DNA of 64,000 nt. It comes from Bacillota bacterium (GTDB lineage: Bacteria > Bacillota > UBA4882 > UBA8346). Location of the stretch: the NCBI GenBank assembly GCA_023410535.1, contig JAEYPR010000010.1, forward strand, positions 356,633-420,632, given 5' to 3'. The position numbers were made by a program, and so were the translations under genes. Below the pieces are notes generated by a model. That model was not told the origin of the DNA. It saw only the letters and a list, made by a program, of their open reading frames with translations, and made no database searches. This document shows positions 1 through 9,313 of this stretch, one piece after another (the first letter of the stretch is position 1; each line of letters starts with the position of its first letter).

Positions 1-106
1 CTTGCGCCACATGCAGGATCGGAATTGCCTCCGGCAATGCCGTAATCGTTCCCAAGGCGCCTCCCAACGCACAAGTGTAACGGGGCCGTTCGATAAAATT
101 AGCCAA
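1..106 (-). CDS. Nitrogenase-like beta (NifK-like) subunit K1, N-terminal fragment
   Basis: This is the first 35 codons of a gene that runs off the left edge. A TTG start at 106 overlaps the stop of the D1 gene at 99, so translation is probably coupled. The visible residues (FIERPRYTCALGGALGTITA and on to PILHVAQ) match the start of the K2 protein at 14960-16309 almost residue for residue, including the first P-cluster-type Cys. The rest of the subunit is outside the window. Identity rests on this match and on its place directly after a D subunit. Confidence 0.85.
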   Translation of the reverse strand, partial: MANFIERPRYTCALGGALGTITALPEAIPILHVAQ

Positions 107-1619
107 TTGTCACGCCTCCCGAATTTTTGATATGTGAAAACGGATCGGCTTGATACCAGCTTTCCGTATACGGCAATCGAATATTCCGGCTAAGTTTGCG
201 GTTAAACGCCGGATTCTTCAATAACCGGTACAAACGGCGGGCTACCTCATAAACTCCTTTGTAACCGATGTAACTGATGTTGGTGTTATAAATGACGTGC
301 GAGGCGATGCCGAGCTTTGCCGCGGTGGCATTACCGTTCCAATGTCCCAGGAACAGATCGGGTTGGAGTTTTTTCAATAAGTTGGCTTCCTCAAACGGCT
401 GCGCATCGGCAATATTAACCACAAAATCATGGGGTGCGAGCTCAGCCAGTTTGGCATACTCCACTTCGGCGAAAGCGTCATGATGGTAGGAACGAATTCC
501 GACCAGTTCAAAGCCTAATTCATGTAAGAGATATCCGGTGGCAAAAGCACGGATCTCACCGGCGCTGATAAACGCCTTCTTACCGCTGAAAAACGGTTTG
601 AACTCGGCCAACCCTGCTGTCAGATCGGTTTCTTCCTGGGCAATCAATTGTTCGGCTCGCTGCTCCAGGCCAAAAAACGCCGCAACGTCCCGTAGCCAAC
701 TACCGGTATTGGCGATGCCGATCGGCATGTGCCGGATAATATACGGCACACCGTATTGCTCCTGCAGATGTTTGAGAAAATAGTCGTCATGCGTGGGACA
801 GGTGCTAATGGAGAGCGCCGCTTGGGTCGCCAGGTACATCTCCTCCGGTTTGGTGAAGACCGGGAAGATGTTAACCTCCAAACCCAAAGATTTTAATAAC
901 CGCACCAACTCCAGTTCATCAACGCGTCCCATCGAAGAGACATTCATCAGGTTCACGGTCCGGCTGCGCCGGTATTGTTCTTTTAGATCTTCCAGCTCAT
1001 CGGCGCTGAAACGCTGTTTCCGCGCCGGTTCGTCCAGCAAGTTTCGGCCGAACGAGTGATAGACCGCATCATAAGCGGTGGCCCAGATCTTGGTCTTAAA
1101 CCCTTCACAATGCACCGGAAGGATCTTCGCGCTCACCTCCGGTTGCAGTTTCGCTGCCACTCCGTCGATGTCATCCCCGATGATTCCCGGCACACACCCG
1201 GCCACCACAATCATAGTTGCCGGCCGGTACCGCCGGTCAATCTCGCGCAGCGCCGCCTCTAACTTCGGTTCGCCGCCGGTAACGACTTCGGTTTCGTTGA
1301 GCGCGGTCGATAGCCAAGTGGCATCCTTTACCTGACCCCAACGGGCGTTGCCGCCGCCCCGCACATTGGCGTTTTGCGAATGAGCGCAAGAACCGCAGCC
1401 AATCGCGCCGTGCAGTAAGACAACACTGTCGGGAATACTGTTAAGCATCGCCAGACCGGGCAAGAGCAAACAGATCGAACCTTGCGTGAAACTGCGCTCC
1501 CGCTCGTCCAGACGGCAGCCCCGTTTTTCTTTCAATCCACAAATACTGCCGCCATAAGCGACGGAGGCATGGAGGCGCTCCTCCCGTTTGGGCGGTTCTT
1601 TTTGCGCAAAATAACTCAT
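99..1619 (-). CDS. Nitrogenase-like alpha (NifD-like) subunit D1
   Basis: A 506-residue protein of the oxidoreductase/nitrogenase component 1 family. P-cluster-type cysteines are at about C50 (or C35), C75 (GAIGCGSC) and C142 (GCVPGIIGDDI), with spacing like NifD C62/C88/C154. Cofactor-anchor candidates are C274 (STCPTHDDY) and H426 (LGHWNGN), matching NifD C275/H442. In the CEGF motif (C171) the positions equivalent to NifD Gln191 and His195 are Trp179 and Tyr183, so ordinary N2 reduction is unlikely. It is a paralogue of D2 (shared KREERL start and CPTHDDY). It follows the UroD methyltransferase gene by 20 bp and overlaps K1. Substrate unknown; a reductase for a small methylated sulfur compound is my inference. 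Confidence 0.88.
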   Translation of the reverse strand: MSYFAQKEPPKREERLHASVAYGGSICGLKEKRGCRLDERERSFTQGSICLLLPGLAMLNSIPDSVVLLHGAIGCGSCAHSQNANVRGGGNARWGQVKDATWLSTALNETEVVTGGEPKLEAALREIDRRYRPATMIVVAGCVPGIIGDDIDGVAAKLQPEVSAKILPVHCEGFKTKIWATAYDAVYHSFGRNLLDEPARKQRFSADELEDLKEQYRRSRTVNLMNVSSMGRVDELELVRLLKSLGLEVNIFPVFTKPEEMYLATQAALSISTCPTHDDYFLKHLQEQYGVPYIIRHMPIGIANTGSWLRDVAAFFGLEQRAEQLIAQEETDLTAGLAEFKPFFSGKKAFISAGEIRAFATGYLLHELGFELVGIRSYHHDAFAEVEYAKLAELAPHDFVVNIADAQPFEEANLLKKLQPDLFLGHWNGNATAAKLGIASHVIYNTNISYIGYKGVYEVARRLYRLLKNPAFNRKLSRNIRLPYTESWYQADPFSHIKNSGGVTIG

Positions 1620-1639
1620 TAACCAATCATCCTTCCAAT

Positions 1640-2662
1640 CTAATTTGCTTGATGCGCCGTAGCAATCATCGCCTGAATATTCGCCAGCGGGACTCCGGGG
1701 GGAATGTCACAACCCGGCATCAAAATATAGCCGGGAGTGTCACCAACCTGACGCAAGCAAGCTTGACAGGCATCCGCCACCTCGGCTACCGTTGCGTTTT
1801 GCATGATCGCCACCGGATTCATGTTTCCGGCAAAAGCGACCTTGCCGCCAAGCTTTGATTGGACTTGGCCCAAATCAACCTTATAATCGACGGAAAGTAA
1901 ATCAATTCCGATGGTGGGAATCAGTTCAAGCCGGTTGGTGATATTCCCGCAAATATGCAACGTGACCCAAACACCCTGCTGCTTGAGCCGGTTGACGGCT
2001 TTTTGTAATGACGGCACGACAAATTGTTCAAATTGTTGCGGTGAGATCAAATCCCCGGACGCTGAAGGTTCGGCGATGGAGACGATCTCCACGCCAGTTT
2101 GGATAAATGACTGCAAATAACTGACGCACAGCTCGGTAGTGAATTCCAGCACCGCGAGGACCGCCGCTTGATCCCGATAGATACTGCGCATTAATTTTTC
2201 GACTCCGTAAAGATGTCCGGCCAAAGTGAACGGTCCCCATTGACTCGCCCCAATCAGCCGCTCGTTGCCGAGGCGCGCGACAACCCGCTGCGCGGTCTGC
2301 CAAAGGGTTTGAATTCCCGCATCCTGTTGCAAGCGGTTCAGGTCCAACCGTTCAAGATCCGTCACGCTCTCTAGCAGCGGCGCCTGGATATCGGGAGCCC
2401 CTCTGGCCCGAAATTTGATCGCCCCGCCGAGCGCGCGAATGGCTAAATTATGATAACCCGAACCGGCCCAGACGATATCCGATGCCACTTCTTTACTGGT
2501 TTCCACAATGATTGCCGCAGCCAGTTCCGTATGGTCAAGCAGGTCCTGCAGCGAGTAACCGCGCCGGTTAAATGTCCAGACGCCACCCGAGAGAAGTGCA
2601 ACCGGGTTGCGCGGGGTTTTTTTGAGGCGAATCGCGTCCGCCACAATCTGTTTTGCATTCAT
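1640..2662 (-). CDS. UroD-family (MtaA/MtbA/MtsA-like) methyltransferase
   Basis: A 340-residue protein of the uroporphyrinogen decarboxylase fold, the family that includes methylcobamide:CoM methyltransferases and the dimethylsulfide/methylthiol methyltransferase MtsA. The zinc-site pattern His-x-Cys (LHICGN, about residue 240) with a distal Cys near the C terminus (MPGCDIPPGVP) is present; this marks the methyltransferases rather than true UroD. The ATG at 2662 has a GGGGG-type ribosome site. It is the only candidate methyltransferase in the cluster, so it is the likely partner of the corrinoid protein at 9314-9973, moving a methyl group to or from the cobamide. The acceptor or donor cannot be read from sequence. 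Confidence 0.85.
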   Translation of the reverse strand: MNAKQIVADAIRLKKTPRNPVALLSGGVWTFNRRGYSLQDLLDHTELAAAIIVETSKEVASDIVWAGSGYHNLAIRALGGAIKFRARGAPDIQAPLLESVTDLERLDLNRLQQDAGIQTLWQTAQRVVARLGNERLIGASQWGPFTLAGHLYGVEKLMRSIYRDQAAVLAVLEFTTELCVSYLQSFIQTGVEIVSIAEPSASGDLISPQQFEQFVVPSLQKAVNRLKQQGVWVTLHICGNITNRLELIPTIGIDLLSVDYKVDLGQVQSKLGGKVAFAGNMNPVAIMQNATVAEVADACQACLRQVGDTPGYILMPGCDIPPGVPLANIQAMIATAHQAN

Positions 2663-2734
2663 TCAGCTTCCCCCTCATTCAAAATTGTGGTCTGTTGTCG
2701 GCCGGTTTGACCCTGACTCGGAAATCCACCACAA

Positions 2735-2977
2735 TCAAATAAAAAAGTTCCCGGGCCGCCCATACCCCTCCCGTAATTGTCGAAACGGGTAGTTCATTAC
2801 AACATTCCTCTGTTTAAATCCGGCAACGGGGTTGTTGGATTCAACAATAATCTTTACGATTCGACATTCAAACCTTTGTAATTCGACAACCAACTTCCGG
2901 AATGGTTCGTCGGGCGGTTCAAACTCTTCCCAACCTCTCGCTGCCGGGATTGGATTGTCAAATTTTATGCAGGTCAT
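2735..2977 (-). CDS. Possible small hypothetical protein in a 335-bp gap
   Basis: An open frame of 80 codons lies between the ABC permease ending at 2998 and the methyltransferase starting at 2662. The product is hydrophilic with no recognisable domain. No convincing ribosome site precedes the ATG. An imperfect inverted repeat (ATTGTGGT at about 2682 with ACCACAAT at about 2728) lies between this frame and the methyltransferase gene. The stretch may simply be a non-coding spacer; no copy of the conserved leader element found elsewhere in the cluster is visible here. Confidence 0.25.
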   Translation of the reverse strand: MTCIKFDNPIPAARGWEEFEPPDEPFRKLVVELQRFECRIVKIIVESNNPVAGFKQRNVVMNYPFRQLREGYGRPGNFFI

Positions 2978-2997
2978 TCAATTGAAGGAACAACCAT

Positions 2998-3804
2998 TTA
3001 TTTTGAAGTCCACCGGGCCAGCCGGGTCGCCAAAACATTAGGCGAAGGATCGTCCGCGGTGACGATTAGCCGTTTTTCAATAGCTTGCAGTATCAGATCC
3101 ACTCCCAGCCCCAACAGGGCGATGACGATCGCTCCCGCGAAAATGTGGGTAACTTGGTAGTTATCCTGACTATTCCGGATAAACCACCCCAGTCCGGAAC
3201 TGCAACCCATCATCTCGGCGGCGATTAGCATAAAAAAAGCGTAACCGGCGCTAATCCGGATCCCGGTAAAAATCGCAGGACCCGCAGCGGGAATCGTAAC
3301 TTTATAGATTAATTGGAAACGGGTTACCCCGAATGCCCGGGTAGCCTTGATGATCGATGGATCGATCTGCCGAATTCCGGCCATCGTGCTAAAAACGATC
3401 GGCCAGATACAAGTCCAGGCAATCATGGTTATTTGGGTCATTTCACCGATTCCTAAAAAAAGCAGAATGATGTGAAAAAAGATGAAGGGATTAATTTGAG
3501 CGCAAAAATCCAGTACCGGTTCCAAGGCTGACCCGACCAGCCGAAACCAGTTTCCCACCAGGATTCCCAAGGGGATGCCGACGACGATCGCGATTACCAG
3601 ACCCGCCAAGGCCCGTTCCAGACTGATTAACGTCTGCCACGGCAATACACCGGCGCTCGTCAGTCGCCAGGCGCTTCGGATAACTTCCGCGAAGGGCGGG
3701 ATAAAAAACGGATTGACCCACTGCATCCGGCTGACAAACTCCCACATCCCCAACACCGCCAATATCGGGGCTATTTTAATCAATCCAGATCGCCACCGAA
3801 TCAT
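2998..3804 (-). CDS. NitT/TauT/SsuC-type ABC transporter permease
   Basis: A 268-residue inner-membrane protein with about six hydrophobic segments and the BPD_transp_1 signature region around residues 160-210 (near MLIAAEMMG and SSGLGWF). These are typical of permeases for nitrate, taurine, alkanesulfonate and related small anions. It is the last gene of the import set 7664 to 2998 (permease, binding protein, ATPase, permease, permease), 36 bp after the preceding permease. It would form the channel together with the ATPase at 4863-5747. Substrate unknown. Confidence 0.9.
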   Translation of the reverse strand: MIRWRSGLIKIAPILAVLGMWEFVSRMQWVNPFFIPPFAEVIRSAWRLTSAGVLPWQTLISLERALAGLVIAIVVGIPLGILVGNWFRLVGSALEPVLDFCAQINPFIFFHIILLFLGIGEMTQITMIAWTCIWPIVFSTMAGIRQIDPSIIKATRAFGVTRFQLIYKVTIPAAGPAIFTGIRISAGYAFFMLIAAEMMGCSSGLGWFIRNSQDNYQVTHIFAGAIVIALLGLGVDLILQAIEKRLIVTADDPSPNVLATRLARWTSK

Positions 3805-3840
3805 CTCAACCCTCTCCCATTCATTTGGTATATTAAGCGC

Positions 3841-4824
3841 TTACAGGCCACCGCCGTTTCCAAAGTTCGGAGCGGAGGAGCCATGGGGATGCCGGGAATT
3901 TTCAAAACGGATTCCCCCGGTCTGATTGACTTGGTTGGCAAGTTGACCTCCGTAGACGATAATTCCCAATAACGCGGTCATGAGCATTGCGATCTCCCAA
4001 GGCTGCAGCCGGTGGGGCGGTTTGGCGATTCGCCCCACCGCGGATTGCGTTTCATTGTCACGCCAGAAATACAACCGTTGGTCGAGCTTTCGCAGCAGAC
4101 CATTGATGATCATTCCGAGCAAAATGATGGTTGTCGCGGCGGCAAACATCCGCGGAATTTCGTTAAGATGGGCCGAAGCATGCAATAACCAGCCCAAGCC
4201 CGCCGTGGCGCCAATCATTTCACTGGCGATCAACATAAAAAAGGCCATCTCCACACCGATTCGCAAACCGGTGAAAATATACGCCGCCGTATGCGGCAAT
4301 AACACCGACAGCCCATAATCAATTCCTTTGACCTTTAGTGAACGGGCCGCTTTAACGAGTTGCGGATCGATATTCCGAACTCCGGTGACGGTATTAAAAA
4401 GCAGCGGCCAGAGGCAAACCCAGGCAATCACGGCGATTTTGGCGGTTTCACCGATGCCAAAGAACAGCATAAACACGGGCATCAACGAGAAGGGGTTGGC
4501 TTGACTTGCCAATCGCAGCAAGGGGTTGAATGTTTCGACCCATCTGTTGCCGCAGTATCCGAGGAGCAAACCGCCGGGGATTCCCACCGCCAGTGCCAGC
4601 AACAAACCGATTATAGTCCGCCAGACGCTGACCAGGCAATGCACCCATAAAAAGCCTTCCTGCCATTGTTGGGCAATGGTTCCGGCCACCGTCGTCAGAC
4701 TCGGAAAAAACTTGCCGTTTATCCAGCCGCAGCGGGGCGCCAGCTCCCAAAGCGCGGCGATGATTAATAATCCTGAGACGCGGAACAGTCCGTTACGGAT
4801 CCGAATTACCGTTGTGTTGCGCAT
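3841..4824 (-). CDS. NitT/TauT/SsuC-type ABC transporter permease with C-terminal extension
   Basis: A 327-residue permease of the same family as its neighbour, with the MLIASEMIG / AGLGWLLH region in the channel domain. It is about 60 residues longer than its paralogues (262-268). The extra C-terminal part (from about residue 265) contains one more hydrophobic segment (MLMTALLGIIVYGG) and a polar Gly/Asn-rich tail. With the permease at 2998-3804 it probably makes a heterodimer served by the ATPase just upstream. The extension's role is unknown. Confidence 0.88.
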   Translation of the reverse strand: MRNTTVIRIRNGLFRVSGLLIIAALWELAPRCGWINGKFFPSLTTVAGTIAQQWQEGFLWVHCLVSVWRTIIGLLLALAVGIPGGLLLGYCGNRWVETFNPLLRLASQANPFSLMPVFMLFFGIGETAKIAVIAWVCLWPLLFNTVTGVRNIDPQLVKAARSLKVKGIDYGLSVLLPHTAAYIFTGLRIGVEMAFFMLIASEMIGATAGLGWLLHASAHLNEIPRMFAAATTIILLGMIINGLLRKLDQRLYFWRDNETQSAVGRIAKPPHRLQPWEIAMLMTALLGIIVYGGQLANQVNQTGGIRFENSRHPHGSSAPNFGNGGGL

Positions 4825-4862
4825 ATTACGATTATCCCTCCCCCGCTGACGTGAACCAGCCG

Positions 4863-5747
4863 TTACAATGTCACGGTCGGCGATATTTCCGCCGCCAAAT
4901 CATGTTCAACACGGAATGTTTCGTCCTGGACCACCTCGTCGTGTTCGTTTTGCAACAATGACCAGACCCGGTGGCGGATCCAGTTGAAATCCGGCGAAGA
5001 ACGGATATCGCCAATGCGACGCGGACGCGGTAGTTTCACCGGAACGATCTCCTTAATCGAACCGGGATTGGTGTTCATTACCGCGACCCGGTCGGCGAGG
5101 AAAACCGCCTCGTCAATGCTATGCGTGACAAAAACAATCGTTTTGTGGGTTTCTTCCCAAATCCGCAATAATTCATCTTGTAAAGTCTCCCGGGTTTGCG
5201 CGTCGACCGCGGCAAACGGTTCATCCATCAGCAGAACTTCCGGATCGTAAGCGAGCGCCCGGGCAATCGCCACCCGTTGTTTCATGCCGCCGGACAACTC
5301 GTATGGGTAATGGTCCTCAAAATTCTGCAGTCCGACCAGATTGATATATTCCTGACTGATCACGTAACGCTGCGCTTTGGGAAGGCCCTTAATTTCCAAG
5401 CCGAACTCCACGTTTTGCCGTACGGTCCGCCAAGGGAACAATGCATATCCCTGCAATACAATCCCCCGGTCCAAGTCCGGTCCGGTGATCAGTTTCCCAT
5501 CAATCCGGATCTCGCCGCTCGAAGGATGGTTCAGTCCCGCCAACATATCGAGGAACGTCGATTTACCGCAACCGCTGGGACCGACAATCGTCAGAAACTC
5601 TCCCTGTCTGACCTCAAGATTGAGATCTTGGATCGCCACAAATTCTTTCGCCCCTTTCCCTTCACTGCGACGTACCTGAAACTGCTTATTGATCCGGGTC
5701 GCCACGATTTTCAAGGGAGCGGGCAAGGTCTCGGAAACACTGGTCAT
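4863..5747 (-). CDS. NitT/TauT/SsuB-type ABC transporter ATP-binding protein
   Basis: A 294-residue cytoplasmic ATPase. Walker A GPSGCGKST is at about residues 57-65, the signature LSGGMKQR at about 152, Walker B VLLMDEPFAAVD at about 172, and the H-loop Thr-His-Ser at about 209. It is the only ABC ATPase gene among four permeases and two binding proteins of this family in the window, so it may energise both the 3-7.7 kb and 16-18 kb import sets (inference). It follows the binding-protein gene by about 80 bp. Confidence 0.92.
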   Translation of the reverse strand: MTSVSETLPAPLKIVATRINKQFQVRRSEGKGAKEFVAIQDLNLEVRQGEFLTIVGPSGCGKSTFLDMLAGLNHPSSGEIRIDGKLITGPDLDRGIVLQGYALFPWRTVRQNVEFGLEIKGLPKAQRYVISQEYINLVGLQNFEDHYPYELSGGMKQRVAIARALAYDPEVLLMDEPFAAVDAQTRETLQDELLRIWEETHKTIVFVTHSIDEAVFLADRVAVMNTNPGSIKEIVPVKLPRPRRIGDIRSSPDFNWIRHRVWSLLQNEHDEVVQDETFRVEHDLAAEISPTVTL

Positions 5748-5828
5748 TTACGGTCATCCTTTCATTGATCGTTCCCTACCGGTTGGAGCGGGACGCAACA
5801 ACGCCCCGTTCCAAACCATGGTTATACT

Positions 5829-6842
5829 TTATTTTTGATTGCCATAAGAATCAAACTGATGGGTGATGATATCGGAAACCTTAATTTTTCCTTTCTCCAA
5901 AGCGCCACTGGCTTCCGAACCTTCGATCCATTCCTGAATTTGTTTCTCATTGATCCGCGCGTCGGTCGCGTAATAATGGTTGGCGCTGACCGGAATCTTT
6001 AAATCCTCCGAAACCAGTTTTTGGTTTAATTCCGGATTGGCGTTGATCCAACGTTCCGCCTTTTTAATCGCGATCACGAATCGCTTAACCTCTTCCGGAT
6101 GTTTGGCGATAAAATCATCGGAGAAATAATACATATAAGTCCCGGCGCTTTCCCCGCCGATGGTCCGACTAGTGACCAGAATGTTGGCGATCTTGGTATC
6201 CTCGATCGCTTTGTAGAAGGTTGGATGCGGAGTGGCAATATCAATCAAATTGCGTTTCAACGACAATACTTGTTCGATATCGGGCATTACGACCCACTCG
6301 ATCTTCTCTTTCGGGATCCCCTGTTGGGCGAAGAGTTTGTCGGTCAGGTAATCGATACAGGCGTTCCGCAGTAAAGTCCCGATCTTGATCTTCCGTTTGA
6401 ATGTTTTCAGATCTTTCAATGATTTAAGCGGGCCGTTTTTATTCGAAACCCACCACATATGTTGCAAACGAATATCCTTAATGTTATTCGGCGGTTCGAT
6501 AATCGAACGAACTACGCCCCGTACTTTGGCGCCGCCGGCGCGGGCGATCGCCAGGGTGTTCGGATGGGCGCTTCCCACGTCGTTATTGCCGTTAATAATC
6601 GAGGCGATCCGTAACGGCGGTTGGGTATCCCCGGTATAAACGATTTGTAATCCTTGCTCTTTAAAGTAACCGTTCTTGTCAGCGATTAAAAACGGTGCGG
6701 AAGTACAATCGGATCGGCTCCAGGTTTTAATCGGCGTTAACTCTTTATTGTCGTCCGCTTTGATGAGTCCACTCCCGAAGATAACAGCGCCCACTGTGGC
6801 CACCATCAGCGCGACAGTGATTATTAAGGAACGTGTTTGCAT
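5829..6842 (-). CDS. SsuA/TauA-type substrate-binding protein
   Basis: A 337-residue secreted binding protein of an ABC importer. An N-terminal signal segment (about residues 5-28) is followed by the NMT1/SsuA-like fold (YFKEQGLQIVY, then GNNDVGSAHPNT). I chose ATG 6842 because AAAGGGG sits 7 bp upstream; an in-frame TTG lies at 6848. It is similar to the second binding protein at 16345-17325 (both have the D-V-x-x-x-HPNT motif), suggesting related ligands. This family binds sulfonates, taurine, nitrate or pyrimidine precursors; the reductase and cysK context favours an organosulfur compound, as inference. Confidence 0.88.
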   Translation of the reverse strand: MQTRSLIITVALMVATVGAVIFGSGLIKADDNKELTPIKTWSRSDCTSAPFLIADKNGYFKEQGLQIVYTGDTQPPLRIASIINGNNDVGSAHPNTLAIARAGGAKVRGVVRSIIEPPNNIKDIRLQHMWWVSNKNGPLKSLKDLKTFKRKIKIGTLLRNACIDYLTDKLFAQQGIPKEKIEWVVMPDIEQVLSLKRNLIDIATPHPTFYKAIEDTKIANILVTSRTIGGESAGTYMYYFSDDFIAKHPEEVKRFVIAIKKAERWINANPELNQKLVSEDLKIPVSANHYYATDARINEKQIQEWIEGSEASGALEKGKIKVSDIITHQFDSYGNQK

Positions 6843-6866
6843 TGTCAATCCCCTTTCTTGAAATGA

Positions 6867-7664
6867 TCAATTGATATCGGGTTGTTCTTTCCAAGTAATT
6901 ACTTTTTTCTCGATAAAAATTATCAAGTTGTTAATCACAATTCCCAGTACCGCAATGGTTACCGTAGCTGAAAACAACCGAGTGATCTGGTAATTCACCT
7001 CGGAATTCAAAACCAGCCAGCCTAACCCGGCGCTGGCGCCGATCATCTCGGCCGCGATCAACATAAAAAAAGAGATGGAAGCCCCCATTTTGATCCCGGT
7101 GAAAAGCGTCGGCGCCGCCCCCGGCAAGACAATTTTCCAAAACAGCACCCATTTGGATGTTCCCATCGCCCGGGCGGCTTTTAGCAATAATGGATCGATA
7201 TTTTTGACTCCACTAATGGTATTAAAGAGAATCGGCCAGATGCACACCCAAAAAATAATGGAAATCTTCGCCACTTCCCCGATGCCAAAAAGCAAAATAA
7301 AGATGGGAAAGACTGAAAACGGATTAACTTGGGCCAAAATCTGCAATAAGGGATCTAAGTACTCTTCAAACCGTTTAAACCACCCGCCCAGCAGAAATCC
7401 TAACGGCAACGCTACCGTAGCCGCAACGATAAACCCGATCATCGCCCGTTGGAGGCTGACACCGATATGGACAAACAGTTCGCCTTTAGCGGCCAATTTC
7501 CAAAGAGTCGCGAGGATCTCGGATACGGTTGGAACGAATTGATGATCCGCGATTCCGACCTGCGGAGCAATCTCCCAAAAGATGAAGAAGACAATCACCG
7601 CAATGCTTTTACGAAAAACTGCGCTCACCCTTTGTTCAAGCCGCTTTGGACTGTTTAGGCTCAT
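6867..7664 (-). CDS. NitT/TauT/SsuC-type ABC transporter permease
   Basis: A 265-residue membrane permease of the same family as the other three in the cluster (MLIAAEMIGASAGLGW region). ATG 7664 is preceded by a near-perfect ribosome site (AAGGAGGTGAT), so the longer frame to 7709 is not used. It heads a run of ABC genes that continues through the methyltransferase to D1K1. The conserved leader element at 7703-7758 lies 38 bp upstream and probably controls the whole unit. Confidence 0.9.
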   Translation of the reverse strand: MSLNSPKRLEQRVSAVFRKSIAVIVFFIFWEIAPQVGIADHQFVPTVSEILATLWKLAAKGELFVHIGVSLQRAMIGFIVAATVALPLGFLLGGWFKRFEEYLDPLLQILAQVNPFSVFPIFILLFGIGEVAKISIIFWVCIWPILFNTISGVKNIDPLLLKAARAMGTSKWVLFWKIVLPGAAPTLFTGIKMGASISFFMLIAAEMIGASAGLGWLVLNSEVNYQITRLFSATVTIAVLGIVINNLIIFIEKKVITWKEQPDIN

Positions 7665-7702
7665 AAAAATCACCTCCTTTTTACCGAGTCTATCTACAAA
7701 GC

Positions 7703-7758
7703 AAGCCATGCACCCCGATGATTGCCGTGATGCATGGCTTCCAGTTTACTGGTCAACC
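7703..7758 (-). promoter_or_regulatory. Cluster-specific two-hairpin leader element, copy 1
   Basis: Read on the minus strand: GGTTGACC, a short hairpin CCAG-TAAA-CTGG, then directly a 10-bp perfect stem (AAGCCATGCA with TGCATGGCTT) enclosing 18 nt. It lies between the RACo gene stop and the permease ATG. It shares its layout and the core (G)GTTGAC...GGA-G/A-G/A-C with the copies at 9997, 11208, 13051, 22429 and 22522. Unlike most of the others the stem is not followed by a clean U-run, only by TGCTTTG. Confidence 0.75.
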
Positions 7759-7788
7759 TTAATCGATATTAATCGATTGATAACCTAT

Positions 7789-9252
7789 CTAAAAACTAAG
7801 CGATTGGACAAAAACCCGATCAAAGTTGGGGAAACTCTCCAACTCAAGCACTGTCACATCCTTGATCACCCTGGTCATCGCCTCTCGGTAGAACTGGTTC
7901 AATAAAAAAGCTTGCGCGCCGGTTTTCGAAGTGTTGCCGACCATTTCCACTTTATCCTGGAACTCCTCTGGTATTAGCCCGATATTGATCAAACTGTTCA
8001 CTTTAAGATGATAGCCGAATGATCCGGCGATTAACACCCGTTCAACAGCTTTCGCCGGAATATTGGCTTCCGATAACAAAAACTCGATTCCAGCGCGGAT
8101 GGCACCTTTCGCCAATTGAACTTGGCGTAGGTCGGTCTGGGTAAGCCAGATCGTGTCCGTGATCTGAAAGACCAACTTACCGTCGCGAACAATCAGCCGC
8201 GAGCGAAGTAAGTCAGGAAGCAACTGATTTTGAGAGTCATTCAACTTGCCGTTTTGGTCGACGACCCCCTGAACGACCAGGCTACTAACAATATCCAACA
8301 ATCCGCTGCCACAGATACCGGTAGCCGTCCGGTTTCCGATGGTTTCATAGTGTATCTGTCCGTCGTCATCAATTTGAAAGGACTCAATCGCACCGTTTTC
8401 CGCGCGTTGGCCATGAGTAATGTTCATCCCTTCAAAAGCCGGTCCCGCTGCGGTTGAAGTTGCAATCATCTTGCCGTCGGTTGCCAAAACCATTTCTCCG
8501 TTGGTTCCAATATCGATCAATAATGTAATGCCCGGTCTGCGGTCCAATTGGGCCGCTAAAATTCCCGATGTTATATCGGCTCCGACATAAGCGGAGATTA
8601 TCGGGGGAATATAAATTAAGCCAAACTCGGCAATATCGATGTTATGATCGATCGACCGCAACCAATTGCCCCCGGTTACCACCGGCCGGTACGGATATTT
8701 TCCAAGCGGCGCCGGATTAACATTGAGCGCCAGATGCAACATGCATGGATTCCCACTAAATACGATCTCATAAATATGCGCTTTATTGACCTCCGCTGCT
8801 GCGGTTAGCTCCCGAATCATCCAATTGATCTGAAAGATCAACGTTGAATATAACATCGACAACCCTTCCGGTTCAGCGGCCACCTTGATCCGGGACAACA
8901 CATCGTGGGCTCTTGTGGCTTGGGGATTTAACCGCGAAACGGTCGCAAGTTCATGACCGGTTTCAATGTCAACCAGTGTTGCAACGAGGGTCGTGGTTCC
9001 AATATCCAGGGCGATTCCGTAATTTTCCGTCTCGGTATTACCCTTTTCGGTCCCTAACAATCGACCCCCGGCATAAATCCCCGTCAATTGCTGCAATTTG
9101 CTATATTCCTTTGTGATATACGGATTAGACTCGCTAGCCAGGTTTTGTCCGCTGCTTAAAATTTGAACGCTCTCGCTCGCAGCATCAAAAATCGCGGTCG
9201 TCTTTGCAACCAGAAGGTTCGTTTTATTGGTTTTAAAGTTTATCCGAACCAT
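7789..9252 (-). CDS. RACo-like corrinoid-protein reductive activator (DUF4445/ASKHA)
   Basis: A 487-residue ASKHA-fold ATPase that in known systems reduces inactive Co(II) corrinoid proteins to Co(I). Visible motifs are the phosphate-binding ALDIGTTT (about residue 80), LLIDIGTNGEM (about 245), TATGICGSG (about 310) and the late LIAGSFGYH. Typical RACo proteins exceed 600 residues and start with a [2Fe-2S] ferredoxin domain; here only about 75 residues precede the ASKHA core and no Cys cluster is visible, so the electron donor must be separate. It follows the corrinoid protein gene by about 60 bp, its likely client. Confidence 0.85.
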   Translation of the reverse strand: MVRINFKTNKTNLLVAKTTAIFDAASESVQILSSGQNLASESNPYITKEYSKLQQLTGIYAGGRLLGTEKGNTETENYGIALDIGTTTLVATLVDIETGHELATVSRLNPQATRAHDVLSRIKVAAEPEGLSMLYSTLIFQINWMIRELTAAAEVNKAHIYEIVFSGNPCMLHLALNVNPAPLGKYPYRPVVTGGNWLRSIDHNIDIAEFGLIYIPPIISAYVGADITSGILAAQLDRRPGITLLIDIGTNGEMVLATDGKMIATSTAAGPAFEGMNITHGQRAENGAIESFQIDDDGQIHYETIGNRTATGICGSGLLDIVSSLVVQGVVDQNGKLNDSQNQLLPDLLRSRLIVRDGKLVFQITDTIWLTQTDLRQVQLAKGAIRAGIEFLLSEANIPAKAVERVLIAGSFGYHLKVNSLINIGLIPEEFQDKVEMVGNTSKTGAQAFLLNQFYREAMTRVIKDVTVLELESFPNFDRVFVQSLSF

Positions 9253-9313
9253 AATGGTACTCCTTTACCGGATGGGTCAACCCCATGAATAGTAAGCGCT
9301 CATCACTTATAAT

